DNA of 64,000 nt from Kribbella pratensis (GCF_004365355.1 NZ_SODP01000002.1:1607838-1671837); one strand, 5' to 3'. Positions 7,673 to 16,853 are shown, counted from the stretch's first letter. Numbers and translations: made by a program. Notes: generated by a model not told the origin, from the sequence alone.

Positions 7673-8787
7673 AACTCGATCTGGATGCGCTCATCGCCGA
7701 TGCGGGGACGCGGATCATCGTCACCTGCGGTGCGGGCGGGGTCGGCAAGACCACCACGGCCGCGGCGCTGGGACTACGGGCGGCCGAACGCGGGCGGAAG
7801 GTCGTCGTACTGACGATCGACCCGGCTCGGCGGTTGGCGCAGTCGCTCGGGCTGACCGAACTCGACAACACGCCGCGCGCGGTGGCCGATGTGGAGGCCG
7901 CGAACGGCGGGCGGCTGGACGCGATGATGCTCGACATGAAGCGGACGTTCGACGACGTCGTCCTGCAGCACGCAACGCCGGACAAGGCCCAGCAGATCCT
8001 CGCGAATCCCTTCTACCAGGCGCTCTCCTCGTCGTTCGCGGGCACGCAGGAGTACATGGCGATGGAGAAGCTCGGGCAGCTGCACAAGCAGGCCGAGCAG
8101 ACCGGCGACTGGGACCTGATCATCGTCGACACCCCGCCGTCGCGATCCGCGCTGGACTTCCTGGACGCACCGGAGCGGTTGGCTTCGTTGCTCGAGGGTC
8201 GCTTCCTCCGGTTGCTGCTGGCGCCGGCGCGTGGGCCGTTCAAGCTGATGTCGGCAGGCGTGAACATGGCGATGTCGGTGCTGAACAAGGTGCTCGGCGC
8301 CCAGGTGCTGACCGACGTACAAACGTTTGTTGCCGCGTTCGACACGCTGTTCGGCGGATTCCGCCAGCGGGCCGAACAGACGGTGGCGTTGCTGCGGGAG
8401 CCGCACACCGCATTCCTGGTGGTGGCCAGCCCGCAGAACGATGCGCTCCGCGAGGCGTCGTACTTCGCCGAGCGGCTGCGCGCCGAGGGAATGCCGCTGG
8501 CCGGCGTCGTGCTGAATCGGGTGACGAACTCGCAGGCCACGGAATTGTCGGCGGAGCGGTCACTCGCTGCAGCCGAGAAGCTCGAGGAAGCGGACAAGTC
8601 GCCGTTGACGGCCGCGGTACTGCGGTTGCACGCGGACAAGATGCAACAGGTCGTGGGCGACGACCGCCGCGCCGACCGCTTCCGCCGCGGCCACCGCGCC
8701 ATCCGGACCGTCGAGGTGCCGGCCCTGGCCGACGACGTCCACGACCTGACCGGCCTACGCGAGATCGGCGACCTGCTGACCGCATGA
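7666..8787 (+). CDS. ArsA/Get3-like ATPase, second of pair
   Basis: 373 residues. The P-loop is CGAGGVGKTTTAAALG, and VVVLTIDPARRLAQSLGL and LIIVDTPPSRSALDFLDAPER are the switch motifs of the ArsA/Get3 family. It is more canonical than its upstream partner, keeping GGVGKTT, and has a longer C-terminal half. ATG at 7666 is buried in a hairpin (see 7631-7672), so its translation is probably coupled to the preceding gene. The client of the pair is unknown. The mycobacterial pair at the same position is annotated as anion-transporting ATPases, a label derived from ArsA similarity only. Confidence 0.87.
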   Translation: MTELDLDALIADAGTRIIVTCGAGGVGKTTTAAALGLRAAERGRKVVVLTIDPARRLAQSLGLTELDNTPRAVADVEAANGGRLDAMMLDMKRTFDDVVLQHATPDKAQQILANPFYQALSSSFAGTQEYMAMEKLGQLHKQAEQTGDWDLIIVDTPPSRSALDFLDAPERLASLLEGRFLRLLLAPARGPFKLMSAGVNMAMSVLNKVLGAQVLTDVQTFVAAFDTLFGGFRQRAEQTVALLREPHTAFLVVASPQNDALREASYFAERLRAEGMPLAGVVLNRVTNSQATELSAERSLAAAEKLEEADKSPLTAAVLRLHADKMQQVVGDDRRADRFRRGHRAIRTVEVPALADDVHDLTGLREIGDLLTA

Positions 8788-8849
8788 TTACTTGATTTCA
8801 CCGTCAGCGAACACCCGAAGGCCCCGGGAATGACCTGGTGGCGCCAACG

Positions 8850-8870
8850 GTTGAGCCTGTCAGACTCAAC
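8850..8870 (+). promoter_or_regulatory. HAIR element (HspR binding site) upstream of lon
   Basis: GTTGAGC, seven bases, then ACTCAAC. This is one base per arm away from the HAIR consensus CTTGAGT-N7-ACTCAAG bound by the heat-shock repressor HspR. It lies 20 bp before the lon start codon. HspR control of lon is known in Streptomyces, which supports the call; hspR itself is not in the window. Confidence 0.75.
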
Positions 8871-8890
8871 TTGGAAAAGGGTGTGACAGC

Positions 8891-11242
8891 GTGACCGATA
8901 CGTTGAATCTTCCGGTACTGCCGCTGGACGACGTCGTGGTCCTGCCGGGAATGGTCGTGCCGGTCCGACTCGCCGACAGCGAGGCCCGGGCGGCCATCGA
9001 CGCCGCGCAGGCCGCGGGTCAGGACCAGGTGCTCCTGGTGCCGCGGCTCGACGGTAAATATGCCAAGGCCGGAACGCTCGGTGAGATCGAGCAGATCGGC
9101 CGGCTGCCGGGCGGTGCCCAGGCGGCCGTGATCCGCGGGACCCAGCGGGTCCGCATCGGCGCCGGGACGACCGGGCCGGGTGCGGCGCTCTGGGTGGGCG
9201 CGACGGTGATGCACGAGATCACCGACGACCGCTCCGTCGAACTGGCCCGCGAGTACAAGACTCTGACGACCTCCGTGCTGCAGCGCCGCGGCGCGTACCA
9301 GGTCATCGACTCCATCAAGCAGGTGGACGACCCCTCCGAGCTGTCCGACCTGGCCGGCTACGCGTCGTACCTGAACAACGAGCAGAAGTCCTGGCTGGTC
9401 GAGAACGCGAACGTTTCCGAGCGGCTGGAGAAGCTGATCGGCTGGGTGAAGGACCACCTCGCCGAGCTCGAGGTCTCCGAGACGATCCAGAAGGACGTCC
9501 AGGAGGGTATGGAGAAGCAGCAGCGGGAGTTCCTGCTGCGCCAGCAGATGGCCGCGATCCGCAAGGAGCTGGCCGAGCTGGACGGTAAGGCCGAGTCCGA
9601 GGAAGAGGACTACCGGGCCCGCGTCGAGGCGGCCGACCTGCCGGAGCACGTCCGCAAGGCCGCGCTCACCGAGGTCGACAAGCTCGAGCGGACCGCCGAG
9701 CAGTCCCCCGAGGTCGGCTGGATCCGTACCTGGCTGGACACCGTTCTCGAGCTGCCGTGGAACGAGCGGACCGAGGACAGCTACGACATCCGCGAGGCGC
9801 GGGCCGTGCTGGACGCGGACCACGCCGGTCTGGATGACGTGAAGCAGCGCATCACCGAGTACCTGGCTGTACGGCGTCGCCGCGCGGACCGTGGTCTCGG
9901 AGTGGTCGGCGGACGCCGCAGTGGCGCCGTACTGGCCCTGGTCGGTCCTCCTGGTGTGGGTAAGACCTCGCTGGGTGAGTCCGTGGCCCGTGCGATGGGA
10001 CGGAAGTTCGTCCGGGTCGCTCTGGGTGGCGTGCGGGACGAGGCCGAGATCCGCGGTCACCGGCGTACGTACGTCGGTGCGCTACCGGGCCGGATCGTCC
10101 GGGCCATCACCGAGGCGGGTTCGATGAACCCCGTCGTGCTGCTGGACGAGATCGACAAGGTGGGTGCGGACTACCGGGGTGACCCGACGGCCGCGCTGCT
10201 GGAGGTCCTGGACCCGGCGCAGAACCACACCTTCCGGGACCACTACCTGGAGGTCGAGCTGGACCTGTCCGACGTGGTCTTCCTGGCCACGGCGAACGTG
10301 CTGGACTCCATCCCGGCGCCGCTGCTGGACCGGATGGAACTGGTGCAGCTGGACGGGTACACCGAGGACGAGAAGGTCATCATCGCCCGTGACCACCTGC
10401 TCCCGCGTCAGCTGGAGCGGGCGGGCCTGACGGCGGACGAGGTGTCCATCGAGGACTCGGCCCTGCGGGTGCTCGCGGGTGAGTACACCCGGGAGGCCGG
10501 CGTACGGCAGCTGGAGCGGTCGATCTCCCGCGTACTGCGGAAGGTCACGGCGAAGCTGGCCCTTGGTGAGGACCTGGGCAGCCTGACGATCGGTGGGACC
10601 GACCTGAAGGAGTACCTGGGTTCGCCGAAGTTCACTCCGGAGTCGGCCGAGCGTACGGCGCTTCCGGGTGTGGCGACCGGACTGGCGGTGACCGGTGCGG
10701 GTGGTGACGTGCTCTTCGTCGAGGCGTCGCTGGCCGACAAGGAGACCGGCCCGACCGGGGTCACGCTGACCGGACAGCTCGGTGACGTGATGAAGGAGTC
10801 GGCGCAGATCGCCCTGTCGTACCTGCGCTCGCACGGTGCGGAGCTGGGACTGCCGGTAGGCGACCTGGCCGAGCGGAACGCACACATCCACGTGCCGGCC
10901 GGTGCTGTCCCGAAGGACGGACCGTCGGCGGGTGTGACGATGACGACGGCGCTGGCGTCGCTGCTGTCCGGACGGCCGGTCCGTTCGGAGGTCGCGATGA
11001 CCGGTGAGGTGTCGCTGACCGGACGGGTGCTCCCGATCGGTGGGGTGAAGCAGAAGCTGCTCGCCGCACACCGGGCAGGGCTGACCACGATCCTGATCCC
11101 GAAGCGGAACGAGCCGGACCTGGAGGATGTACCCGCGTCCGTGCTCGCGGAGCTGACCGTTCACCCGGTGAGCGACGTCCGCGATGTGCTGGAGCTGGCC
11201 CTGGAGCCGGCCGAGGTACAGGCACACCAGTACGCCGCATAA
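8891..11242 (+). CDS. lon: ATP-dependent protease Lon
   Basis: 783 residues, the usual LonA length. The N-terminal substrate-binding domain (~1-200) begins LNLPVLPLDDVVVLPGM. The AAA+ module has Walker A GPPGVGKTSLG (~355) and Walker B VVLLDEIDKVG. The C-terminal protease has the Ser of PKDGPSAGVTM (~678) and the Lys of IGGVKQKLLAAHRAG (~721), the Ser-Lys dyad. It degrades misfolded and regulatory proteins in the cytoplasm. GTG at 8891 follows AAAAGGG. A HAIR site just upstream indicates heat-shock control and a strong terminator follows at 11266. Mycobacteria have a WhiB4 gene in the corresponding gap instead. Confidence 0.96.
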   Translation: MTDTLNLPVLPLDDVVVLPGMVVPVRLADSEARAAIDAAQAAGQDQVLLVPRLDGKYAKAGTLGEIEQIGRLPGGAQAAVIRGTQRVRIGAGTTGPGAALWVGATVMHEITDDRSVELAREYKTLTTSVLQRRGAYQVIDSIKQVDDPSELSDLAGYASYLNNEQKSWLVENANVSERLEKLIGWVKDHLAELEVSETIQKDVQEGMEKQQREFLLRQQMAAIRKELAELDGKAESEEEDYRARVEAADLPEHVRKAALTEVDKLERTAEQSPEVGWIRTWLDTVLELPWNERTEDSYDIREARAVLDADHAGLDDVKQRITEYLAVRRRRADRGLGVVGGRRSGAVLALVGPPGVGKTSLGESVARAMGRKFVRVALGGVRDEAEIRGHRRTYVGALPGRIVRAITEAGSMNPVVLLDEIDKVGADYRGDPTAALLEVLDPAQNHTFRDHYLEVELDLSDVVFLATANVLDSIPAPLLDRMELVQLDGYTEDEKVIIARDHLLPRQLERAGLTADEVSIEDSALRVLAGEYTREAGVRQLERSISRVLRKVTAKLALGEDLGSLTIGGTDLKEYLGSPKFTPESAERTALPGVATGLAVTGAGGDVLFVEASLADKETGPTGVTLTGQLGDVMKESAQIALSYLRSHGAELGLPVGDLAERNAHIHVPAGAVPKDGPSAGVTMTTALASLLSGRPVRSEVAMTGEVSLTGRVLPIGGVKQKLLAAHRAGLTTILIPKRNEPDLEDVPASVLAELTVHPVSDVRDVLELALEPAEVQAHQYAA

Positions 11243-11265
11243 CGAAGTACAGCTGTAGTTGACAG

Positions 11266-11303
11266 CGAGGGCCCGAGCGATCTGCTCGGGCCCTCGTTCT
11301 TTT
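11266..11303 (+). terminator. rho-independent terminator after lon
   Basis: A perfect 13-bp stem CGAGGGCCCGAGC (11266-11278) pairs with GCTCGGGCCCTCG (11284-11296) across a 5-nt loop, followed by TTCTTTT. It stands 23 nt after the lon stop and separates lon from the penicillin-binding protein gene. Confidence 0.93.
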
Positions 11304-11385
11304 GGATGAACTTTGTCCAGCAGGTGTGACTGAAGTCATAAGCGCCGCCGTAACCCAAACAACGCATCCCGTAGTCTCTATAACC

Positions 11386-13794
11386 ATGCGCGTGAGGGAG
11401 AAAGGTGACCGTGGAGTCGTCCAATCGGTGGTTCTGTTCCTGGGGGTGAGCGTGCTGTCGGGGGCTCTGGCCGCCGGTCTCGCGATCCCCTTCGCCGGGC
11501 TCGCCGGGTTCACCACCGAGAAGACATCCACCACCCTCCAAGACCTGCCGCAACAGTTTGACGAGGTGCCGGTCAAGCAGAAGAGCGTCATCCTGGCGGC
11601 GGACGGTTCCGTCATCGCCACACTGGCCGAGCAGAACCGGACTCCGGTGAAGCTGGCCCAGGTCGCGCCGATCATGCAGAAGGCGATCGTCGCGATCGAG
11701 GACGACCGGTTCTACGAGCACGGCGCGCTCGACCTCAAGGGCACGCTGCGCGCGCTGCTGCAGAACCAGTCCGCCGGTTCGGTGCAGCAGGGTGGTTCGA
11801 GCATCACCCAGCAGTACGTGAAGATCAGCCTGGTCGAGAAGGCGAAGACGCCCGAGGAGGTCGCGGCGGCGACCGCCGACAACTACCAGCGCAAGGTCGC
11901 CGAGCTGCGGTACGCGATCGCGGTCGAGAAGCAGTACTCGAAGCAGGAGATCCTGGAGAAGTACCTCAACCTCGCCAACTTCGGCGACGGCGCGTGGGGC
12001 ATCCAGGCCGCGGCTCAGCACTACTTCTCGGTGAACGCCTCCCAGCTGACGCTGCCCCAGGCCGCGATGCTGGCCGGCCTGGTGAAGAACCCGACCGGTT
12101 ACGACCCGACCAACAACGCCAAGCGCGCCAAGGACCGCCGCGACGTGGTCATCAAGCGGATGCTCGAACTGCACGTCATCTCGGTCGCCCAGGCCAACTC
12201 CGCCCTGAAGACCCCGGTCATCGACCCAGCCAAGGTCCGTCCCAACAAGCTCGGCTGCGCGAACGGCAAGTATCCGTTCTACTGCGAGTACGTCGTCGCT
12301 CAACTCGAGGACAACCCGGCCTTCGGCAAGACCAAGACCGACCGTGCGAACTACCTGAAGACGGCCGGGTTGACGATCAAGACGTCCCTGGACCCGAAGA
12401 CGCAAGCCGCTGCTCAGCACTCGATCGACATCCACTCGAAGCCGACCGACCAGTCCATCGCGGCGATCACGATCGTCGAGCCGGGCACCGGTCTGGTGAA
12501 GGCCATGGTGCAGAGCAAGCCGTACGGCGGTAAGAAGAACCAGACGTCGTACAACTACAACGTCGAGAAGTCGTACCCAGGTGGGTACGGCGGGTTCCAG
12601 AACGGTTCGACGATGAAGGCCTTCACGATCGCCGCTGCGATCCAGAAGGGCATTCCGTTGACCTACAAGATCAATTCGCCCAACACGCTCGACCTGCGGG
12701 ACACAAAGTTCCAGACCTGCAACGGGACCACCCGGGACCCGAGCTACCAACCGAGCAACTCGACGAACAACGTCCCGGACCCGACCATGATCCAGGCCGC
12801 GCAGAAGTCGACGAACACGTACTTCCTGCTGCTGTCACAGAAGATCGGTCTGTGCCCGATCGCCAAGATCGCCGCGTCCCTGGGGCTGTACGACGCCCAG
12901 ACCGGCGACGCCCAGACAGCGAAGCCGCTCGAGCAGGTCGCCTCGATGACGCTCGGCGTCGGCTACGTGACCCCGCTCCAGCTTTCCAGCGCGTACGCCG
13001 CTTTCGCCGCCCGCGGCATGTACTGCACGCCGTGGCTGGTCACCTCGATCAAGGACGCGGCCGGCAAGTCGGTGACAACCCGGGGCGCCGACTGCAAGCA
13101 GGCCCTGGCGCCTGAGGTCGCGGACGGCGTCAATGCCGTACTGCATCAGGTCATGCAGAAGGGCGGCACCGGCTCCAAGCTGAACTTCGGCAAGAGCGAC
13201 CTGGCCGGCAAGACCGGAACGATCACCGCGAACAAGGCGGTGTGGTACGCCGGATACTCCAGCAAGCTGGCCGCCGCGTCAGTCGTGGCGGACGCTTCGC
13301 TGCCGTACAAAAACTTGATCGGCCAGACCCTCAACGGCAAGAAGATGTACGACGCGTCCGGCTCCGGCACCGCCGGTCCGCTCTGGATGACTGCAATGCA
13401 GGGCGCGCTCAAGGACTACCCGACCACGCATTTCGTCGCGCCGTCCGACAAGATCCAGCGCGGCGACGTGAAGAGCCTCCCGTTCGTCAACGGCATGAAC
13501 CCCGACGACGCCGCGAACAAGCTCCGCCAGGCCGGCTTCGACGTCGCCATCGCCTCCGGCACGGTCAACTCCGATGAGACCGCCGGCACGGTCGCCTACA
13601 CCGACCCCCGCCAACGCGACGGCGCCCCCGAAGGCTCCTTGGTGACGATCTACGTCTCCAACGGCAACAACAAGAACCAGCCGAACAAGCCCCAGAACAC
13701 CACCAAACCCCCGGGCGGCCCCACCACCATCAACCCCAACTGCCCACCCTGGAACCCCAAATACCCCAACTGCGGCGGCCGCGGCCACGGCTAA
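11386..13794 (+). CDS. bifunctional penicillin-binding protein with PASTA domain (PonA2-like)
   Basis: 802 residues. One N-terminal membrane anchor (VVLFLGVSVLSGALAAGLAI) is followed by a GT51 glycan-polymerase domain with EDDRFYEHGALD and GGSSITQQYVK. The penicillin-binding transpeptidase has S-x-x-K in NGSTMKAF, SxN in KSTNTYF and KTG in LAGKTGTI. A single C-terminal PASTA repeat (SLPFVNGMNPDDAANKLRQA) and a Pro/Gly/Asn-rich tail end the protein. It builds peptidoglycan outside the membrane. ATG at 11386 has TAGTCT 8 nt upstream, compatible with a nearly leaderless transcript. Mycobacterial ponA2 is at the equivalent locus. Confidence 0.95.
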   Translation: MRVREKGDRGVVQSVVLFLGVSVLSGALAAGLAIPFAGLAGFTTEKTSTTLQDLPQQFDEVPVKQKSVILAADGSVIATLAEQNRTPVKLAQVAPIMQKAIVAIEDDRFYEHGALDLKGTLRALLQNQSAGSVQQGGSSITQQYVKISLVEKAKTPEEVAAATADNYQRKVAELRYAIAVEKQYSKQEILEKYLNLANFGDGAWGIQAAAQHYFSVNASQLTLPQAAMLAGLVKNPTGYDPTNNAKRAKDRRDVVIKRMLELHVISVAQANSALKTPVIDPAKVRPNKLGCANGKYPFYCEYVVAQLEDNPAFGKTKTDRANYLKTAGLTIKTSLDPKTQAAAQHSIDIHSKPTDQSIAAITIVEPGTGLVKAMVQSKPYGGKKNQTSYNYNVEKSYPGGYGGFQNGSTMKAFTIAAAIQKGIPLTYKINSPNTLDLRDTKFQTCNGTTRDPSYQPSNSTNNVPDPTMIQAAQKSTNTYFLLLSQKIGLCPIAKIAASLGLYDAQTGDAQTAKPLEQVASMTLGVGYVTPLQLSSAYAAFAARGMYCTPWLVTSIKDAAGKSVTTRGADCKQALAPEVADGVNAVLHQVMQKGGTGSKLNFGKSDLAGKTGTITANKAVWYAGYSSKLAAASVVADASLPYKNLIGQTLNGKKMYDASGSGTAGPLWMTAMQGALKDYPTTHFVAPSDKIQRGDVKSLPFVNGMNPDDAANKLRQAGFDVAIASGTVNSDETAGTVAYTDPRQRDGAPEGSLVTIYVSNGNNKNQPNKPQNTTKPPGGPTTINPNCPPWNPKYPNCGGRGHG

Positions 13795-13803
13795 TGCGAA
13801 GGA

Positions 13804-13823
13804 CCTCGTCCACCCGGACGAGG
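13804..13823 (+). terminator. hairpin after the penicillin-binding protein gene
   Basis: CCTCGTCC and GGACGAGG form a perfect 8-bp stem with loop ACCC, 10 nt after the stop. There is no U tract, so it resembles the many GC-rich actinobacterial hairpins that end transcripts without one. Confidence 0.6.
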
Positions 13824-13852
13824 CCCCGTCGGCCTGCATCATCCGCAACCCT

Positions 13853-13939
13853 CGCCGAGTCGTGACGAACGGTTCCGACCCCGAACGCCGAGTCGTGGAT
13901 CACGGCAGATTTTCTGAACCACTCTCCACGACTCGACGG
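13853..13939 (+). repeat. three-box dispersed element, copy A
   Basis: Direct boxes CGCCGAGTCGTGA (13853-13865) and CGCCGAGTCGTGG (13886-13898) start 33 bp apart. An inverted box CCACGACTCGACGG follows at 13926-13939, so the second and third boxes can pair. The spacer after the second box reads ATCACGGCAGATTTTCTGAA. The same layout and much of the same sequence recur inverted at 22217-22303. It fills the gap between two convergent genes. Confidence 0.85.
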
Positions 13940-13947
13940 ACCGGCCC

Positions 13948-14415
13948 TCAGGCGCCGAGTTGGCGCTTTACCTCGGCGGAGACTACGGAGCCGTCGGCCT
14001 TGCCTTTGACCTTGGGTTGGAGGGCGCCCATGACCTTGCCGATGCCGCGGGGGCCCAGGTCGGCGGCGCCGGTTGCTGCGATGGCTTCGGTGACGAGGGT
14101 TTTGATCTCGTCCTCGGTGAGTTGTTCGGGGAGGTACTCGGCGAGGATGTCCGCCTCGGCCTGTTCCTTGTCGGCGAGTTCGGCGCGGCCGGCCTCGCGG
14201 TAGGCGACGACGGACTCGCGGCGCTTCTTCGCCTCGGAGCCGAGCACGTCGACGATCTCGGCGTCGCTGAGCTCGCGGGCCTCCTTGCCGGCCACCTCCG
14301 CCTTGGTGATCGCGGTGAGCGCCATCCGCAGCGTCGACTTGCGGATCTCGTCGCGTGCCTTCAGGGCCGCGGTCATGTCGTCGTGCAGGCGCTGCTTCAT
14401 TCCGGAGTTGGACAT
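13948..14415 (-). CDS. GatB/YqeY-domain protein
   Basis: 155 residues, entirely a YqeY domain: MKQRLHDDMTAALKARDEIR, AYREAGRAELADKEQAEADI, LAEYLPEQLTEDEI and GPRGIGKVMGAL. The fold is the tRNA-binding tail of the amidotransferase subunit GatB; free-standing YqeY proteins are thought to act near aminoacyl-tRNA but have no firm role. ATG at 14415 has no ribosome site and may be leaderless; ATG at 14400 and GTG at 14421 are alternatives. It diverges from the phosphoesterase gene with only 26 nt between starts and converges on the penicillin-binding protein gene. Confidence 0.85.
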   Translation of the reverse strand: MSNSGMKQRLHDDMTAALKARDEIRKSTLRMALTAITKAEVAGKEARELSDAEIVDVLGSEAKKRRESVVAYREAGRAELADKEQAEADILAEYLPEQLTEDEIKTLVTEAIAATGAADLGPRGIGKVMGALQPKVKGKADGSVVSAEVKRQLGA

Positions 14416-14441
14416 GACCACGATTGTGGCAGGCTGGAGGA

Positions 14442-15386
14442 ATGAGCTTGCGCGGGATCGCCAGTAACACCCTGAAGACCACAGCCGTAGTGGGTGCCGT
14501 GGGTGCTGGCTGCGTCGCGTACGCGGCCGCGATCGAGGTGCGCTGGTTCACACTGCGCAGAGTCACTGTGCCGGTGCTGCCCGCGGGGAGTGACCCGCTG
14601 AAGGTGCTGCATCTGTCCGACCTGCACCTGTGGCCGACGCAGGAGAAGAAGATCCGCTGGGTGAACGAGCTGGCCGCGCTCGAGCCCGACCTGATCGTGA
14701 ACACCGGCGACAACCTCTCGCACGAGGATTCGGTCCGCCCGCTGCTGCGTGCGTACGGCGATCTGCTCGACCTGCCCGGCGTGTTCGTGTTCGGCTCCAA
14801 CGACTACTGGAAGCCGCACTTCAAGAACCCGGGCAAGTACTTGCTGCCGGCCCACAAGCAGCGCCACAAGCCGCACGGCCCCGACCTGCCGTACGAGGAG
14901 ATGCGCCGCGCGTTCACCGGCGCCGGCTGGACCGACCTGAACAACGCCAAGGCCACTCTCAAGGTCAACGGCCTGCGCCTGGACTTCGCGGGCACCGACG
15001 ACCCGCACATCAAACGCGATCGGTATTACGAGGTCGCGGGCGAGATCGACCCGACGGCCGACCTGTCCGTCGGCGTCACCCACGCGCCGTACCAGCGGGT
15101 CCTGAACGGGTTCGTCGGCGACGGGTATCCCCTGGTCCTCGCCGGTCACACGCACGGCGGCCAACTGGCGGTGCCGTTGTACGGCGCGCTGGTGACCAAC
15201 TGCGACCTCGACACGTCCCGCGTGAAGGGCCTGTCCACCTGGGGATACGACGGCCGCCAGGCGGCTCTGCACGTGTCGGCCGGCCTCGGCACTTCGCCGT
15301 ACGCGCCGGTCCGATTCGCGTGCCGGCCGGAGGCGACGCTGCTCACGCTCGTCCCACGGATTAACCCGATTTCGTTCGGACGCTGA
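14442..15386 (+). CDS. membrane-anchored metallophosphoesterase (YkuE-like)
   Basis: 314 residues. A hydrophobic N-terminal segment (TTAVVGAVGAGCVAYAAA) should anchor the protein. The calcineurin-like metal motifs follow in order: LHLSDLHLWP, NTGDNL, GSNDYW (where most relatives have GNHD) and LAGHTHGGQL. Relatives cleave phosphoesters such as UDP-diacylglucosamine or lipid-linked substrates; the substrate here is not known. ATG at 14442 follows GGAGG immediately, an unusually short spacing. The order penicillin-binding protein then phosphoesterase is the one seen in mycobacteria (Rv3682-Rv3683). Confidence 0.87.
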   Translation: MSLRGIASNTLKTTAVVGAVGAGCVAYAAAIEVRWFTLRRVTVPVLPAGSDPLKVLHLSDLHLWPTQEKKIRWVNELAALEPDLIVNTGDNLSHEDSVRPLLRAYGDLLDLPGVFVFGSNDYWKPHFKNPGKYLLPAHKQRHKPHGPDLPYEEMRRAFTGAGWTDLNNAKATLKVNGLRLDFAGTDDPHIKRDRYYEVAGEIDPTADLSVGVTHAPYQRVLNGFVGDGYPLVLAGHTHGGQLAVPLYGALVTNCDLDTSRVKGLSTWGYDGRQAALHVSAGLGTSPYAPVRFACRPEATLLTLVPRINPISFGR

Positions 15387-15410
15387 GCACATGTAAGCTA
15401 CTCGCGACTT

Positions 15411-15487
<77 letters not shown>

Positions 15488-15488
15488 A

Positions 15489-15526
15489 CACTCAGGGCCA
15501 GTCACTTAGGTGGCTGGCCCTGAGTG
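15489..15526 (+). terminator. hairpin after tRNA-Pro
   Basis: CACTCAGGGCCAG (15489-15501) and CTGGCCCTGAGTG (15514-15526) form a perfect 13-bp stem around a 12-nt loop, 2 nt after the tRNA CCA end. No T run follows. It probably ends the tRNA transcript. Confidence 0.75.
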
Positions 15527-15557
15527 CGCTTCAGGGGTCTCGTGGAGGTGCGCTGGG

Positions 15558-16853
15558 GTGTCCGACCACTACGAGGTGCTGAACGTCGAGCGAACCGCCA
15601 CGACGGCGGAGATCAAGTCGGCGTACCGGCGCCTGGTCCGTCAGGTCCACCCGGACCAGGGCGGCAACGCGGCGCTGTTCCGGCTCGTGCAGGAGGCGTG
15701 GACCACGCTCGGCGATCCGGCGAAGCGCGCGGCGTACGACCGCACGCTGGACGGCCAGACGAGTACGCCGACGTACGACGAGCCGACGTACACCCGACAG
15801 CCCGACCCGGAACCCGAGCCCCAGCCTGAGCCGGATCCCTTCACCTGGACCCAGACCTCGGCGCAGGCCTCGCAGCCGGTGCCCGAGCCGCTGTCCGGCG
15901 GCATCGAGGTGGTCCCGGCGTTCGGACGGTGGCGACTGCCGGCGCTGCTGTCGCTGGCCGTCCTGACCGTGCTGGACATCGCGATCATCGCCATCGGCGG
16001 TCTCAAAGGCGTGTCGGACATCGTCTTCGCCGTCGGCACGGTCGCGATGATCGTGGTCGCAATGCCGCCGCACTGGAGCAGACGGATACCGCTGCACCGG
16101 CTGCTGAAGGCGTTCGGCATCGTCACCGCGATCCTGTACTTCCTGGTGCTGTTCCCCTTCTCGAAGAGCGGCGCCACCGCGCTCCAGCGGGTGGTGATCA
16201 TCGCCCTGCTCTTAGGCCTGGTGCTCACCCGCTTCCTCACCGGCCGCTGGTCGAAGGTCCACAAGCTGGACCGGGCGATCGACGCCACCGCGGCGTACGA
16301 CTTCAACCTGTGGGGCCGACCGGGCGAGCCGCTGGTCGACGACGGACGTACGGCGTGGCTCGCACCGGCCGACGTACTGCGGCATCGGCGGACCGCCCGG
16401 CTGCTGGACTCCGTCGTCAACGCGCTCCCGGCCTCGAAGCTGGTGCACGGCGCGCGGATCGGCGACGTGGCGGTCAGCCACCTACTCCTCAACGGTCATC
16501 GCGTCGCCCTGATCTCATCGGTCGTCGGACCGCCGGGGCACTACGCGCTGGACGTGTACGGCGCCCTGCAGCTGAACGGCGTACCCCTCGACAGCCCGGT
16601 CGCAGGTCTGGAGGTCGCCGTCGCCGCCTGGCGGAAGCGGCTCGACCCGGTCGAGGTTCGCGGCTTCCTGGTCGTCCACCCGCCGGTCGACGGCCAGGGC
16701 GGCATCACCGCCGCGCTGGGATCCGAGGCCGCCATCACCTGCCTGCCCGCCCAGACCGCGGCCAGCCAGCTCCAAGCATGGCTGCAGCCGGAGGGCCTCC
16801 TGCTGGACCGCGTGACGCTCTACGACATCCTGCACCGCGCACCGTATGCCTAG
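15558..16853 (+). CDS. J-domain membrane protein with C-terminal domain of unknown function
   Basis: 431 residues. An N-terminal J domain (SDHYEVLNVERTATTAEIKS, then VHPDQGG with the HPD motif) would stimulate an Hsp70. A Glu/Pro-rich linker with PEPEPQPEPDP follows. Four hydrophobic segments come next (around ALLSLAVLTVLDIAIIAIGG, DIVFAVGTVAMIVVAM, IVTAILYFLVLFP and VVIIALLLGLVL). A C-terminal ~190-residue cytoplasmic domain contains GARIGDVAVSHLLLNGHRVAL, which faintly recalls NERD/nuclease-like folds; that is a guess. GTG at 15558 has GGAGG 9 nt upstream. It contains a TTA codon in the last membrane segment. No Hsp70 gene is in view. Confidence 0.75.
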   Translation: MSDHYEVLNVERTATTAEIKSAYRRLVRQVHPDQGGNAALFRLVQEAWTTLGDPAKRAAYDRTLDGQTSTPTYDEPTYTRQPDPEPEPQPEPDPFTWTQTSAQASQPVPEPLSGGIEVVPAFGRWRLPALLSLAVLTVLDIAIIAIGGLKGVSDIVFAVGTVAMIVVAMPPHWSRRIPLHRLLKAFGIVTAILYFLVLFPFSKSGATALQRVVIIALLLGLVLTRFLTGRWSKVHKLDRAIDATAAYDFNLWGRPGEPLVDDGRTAWLAPADVLRHRRTARLLDSVVNALPASKLVHGARIGDVAVSHLLLNGHRVALISSVVGPPGHYALDVYGALQLNGVPLDSPVAGLEVAVAAWRKRLDPVEVRGFLVVHPPVDGQGGITAALGSEAAITCLPAQTAASQLQAWLQPEGLLLDRVTLYDILHRAPYA

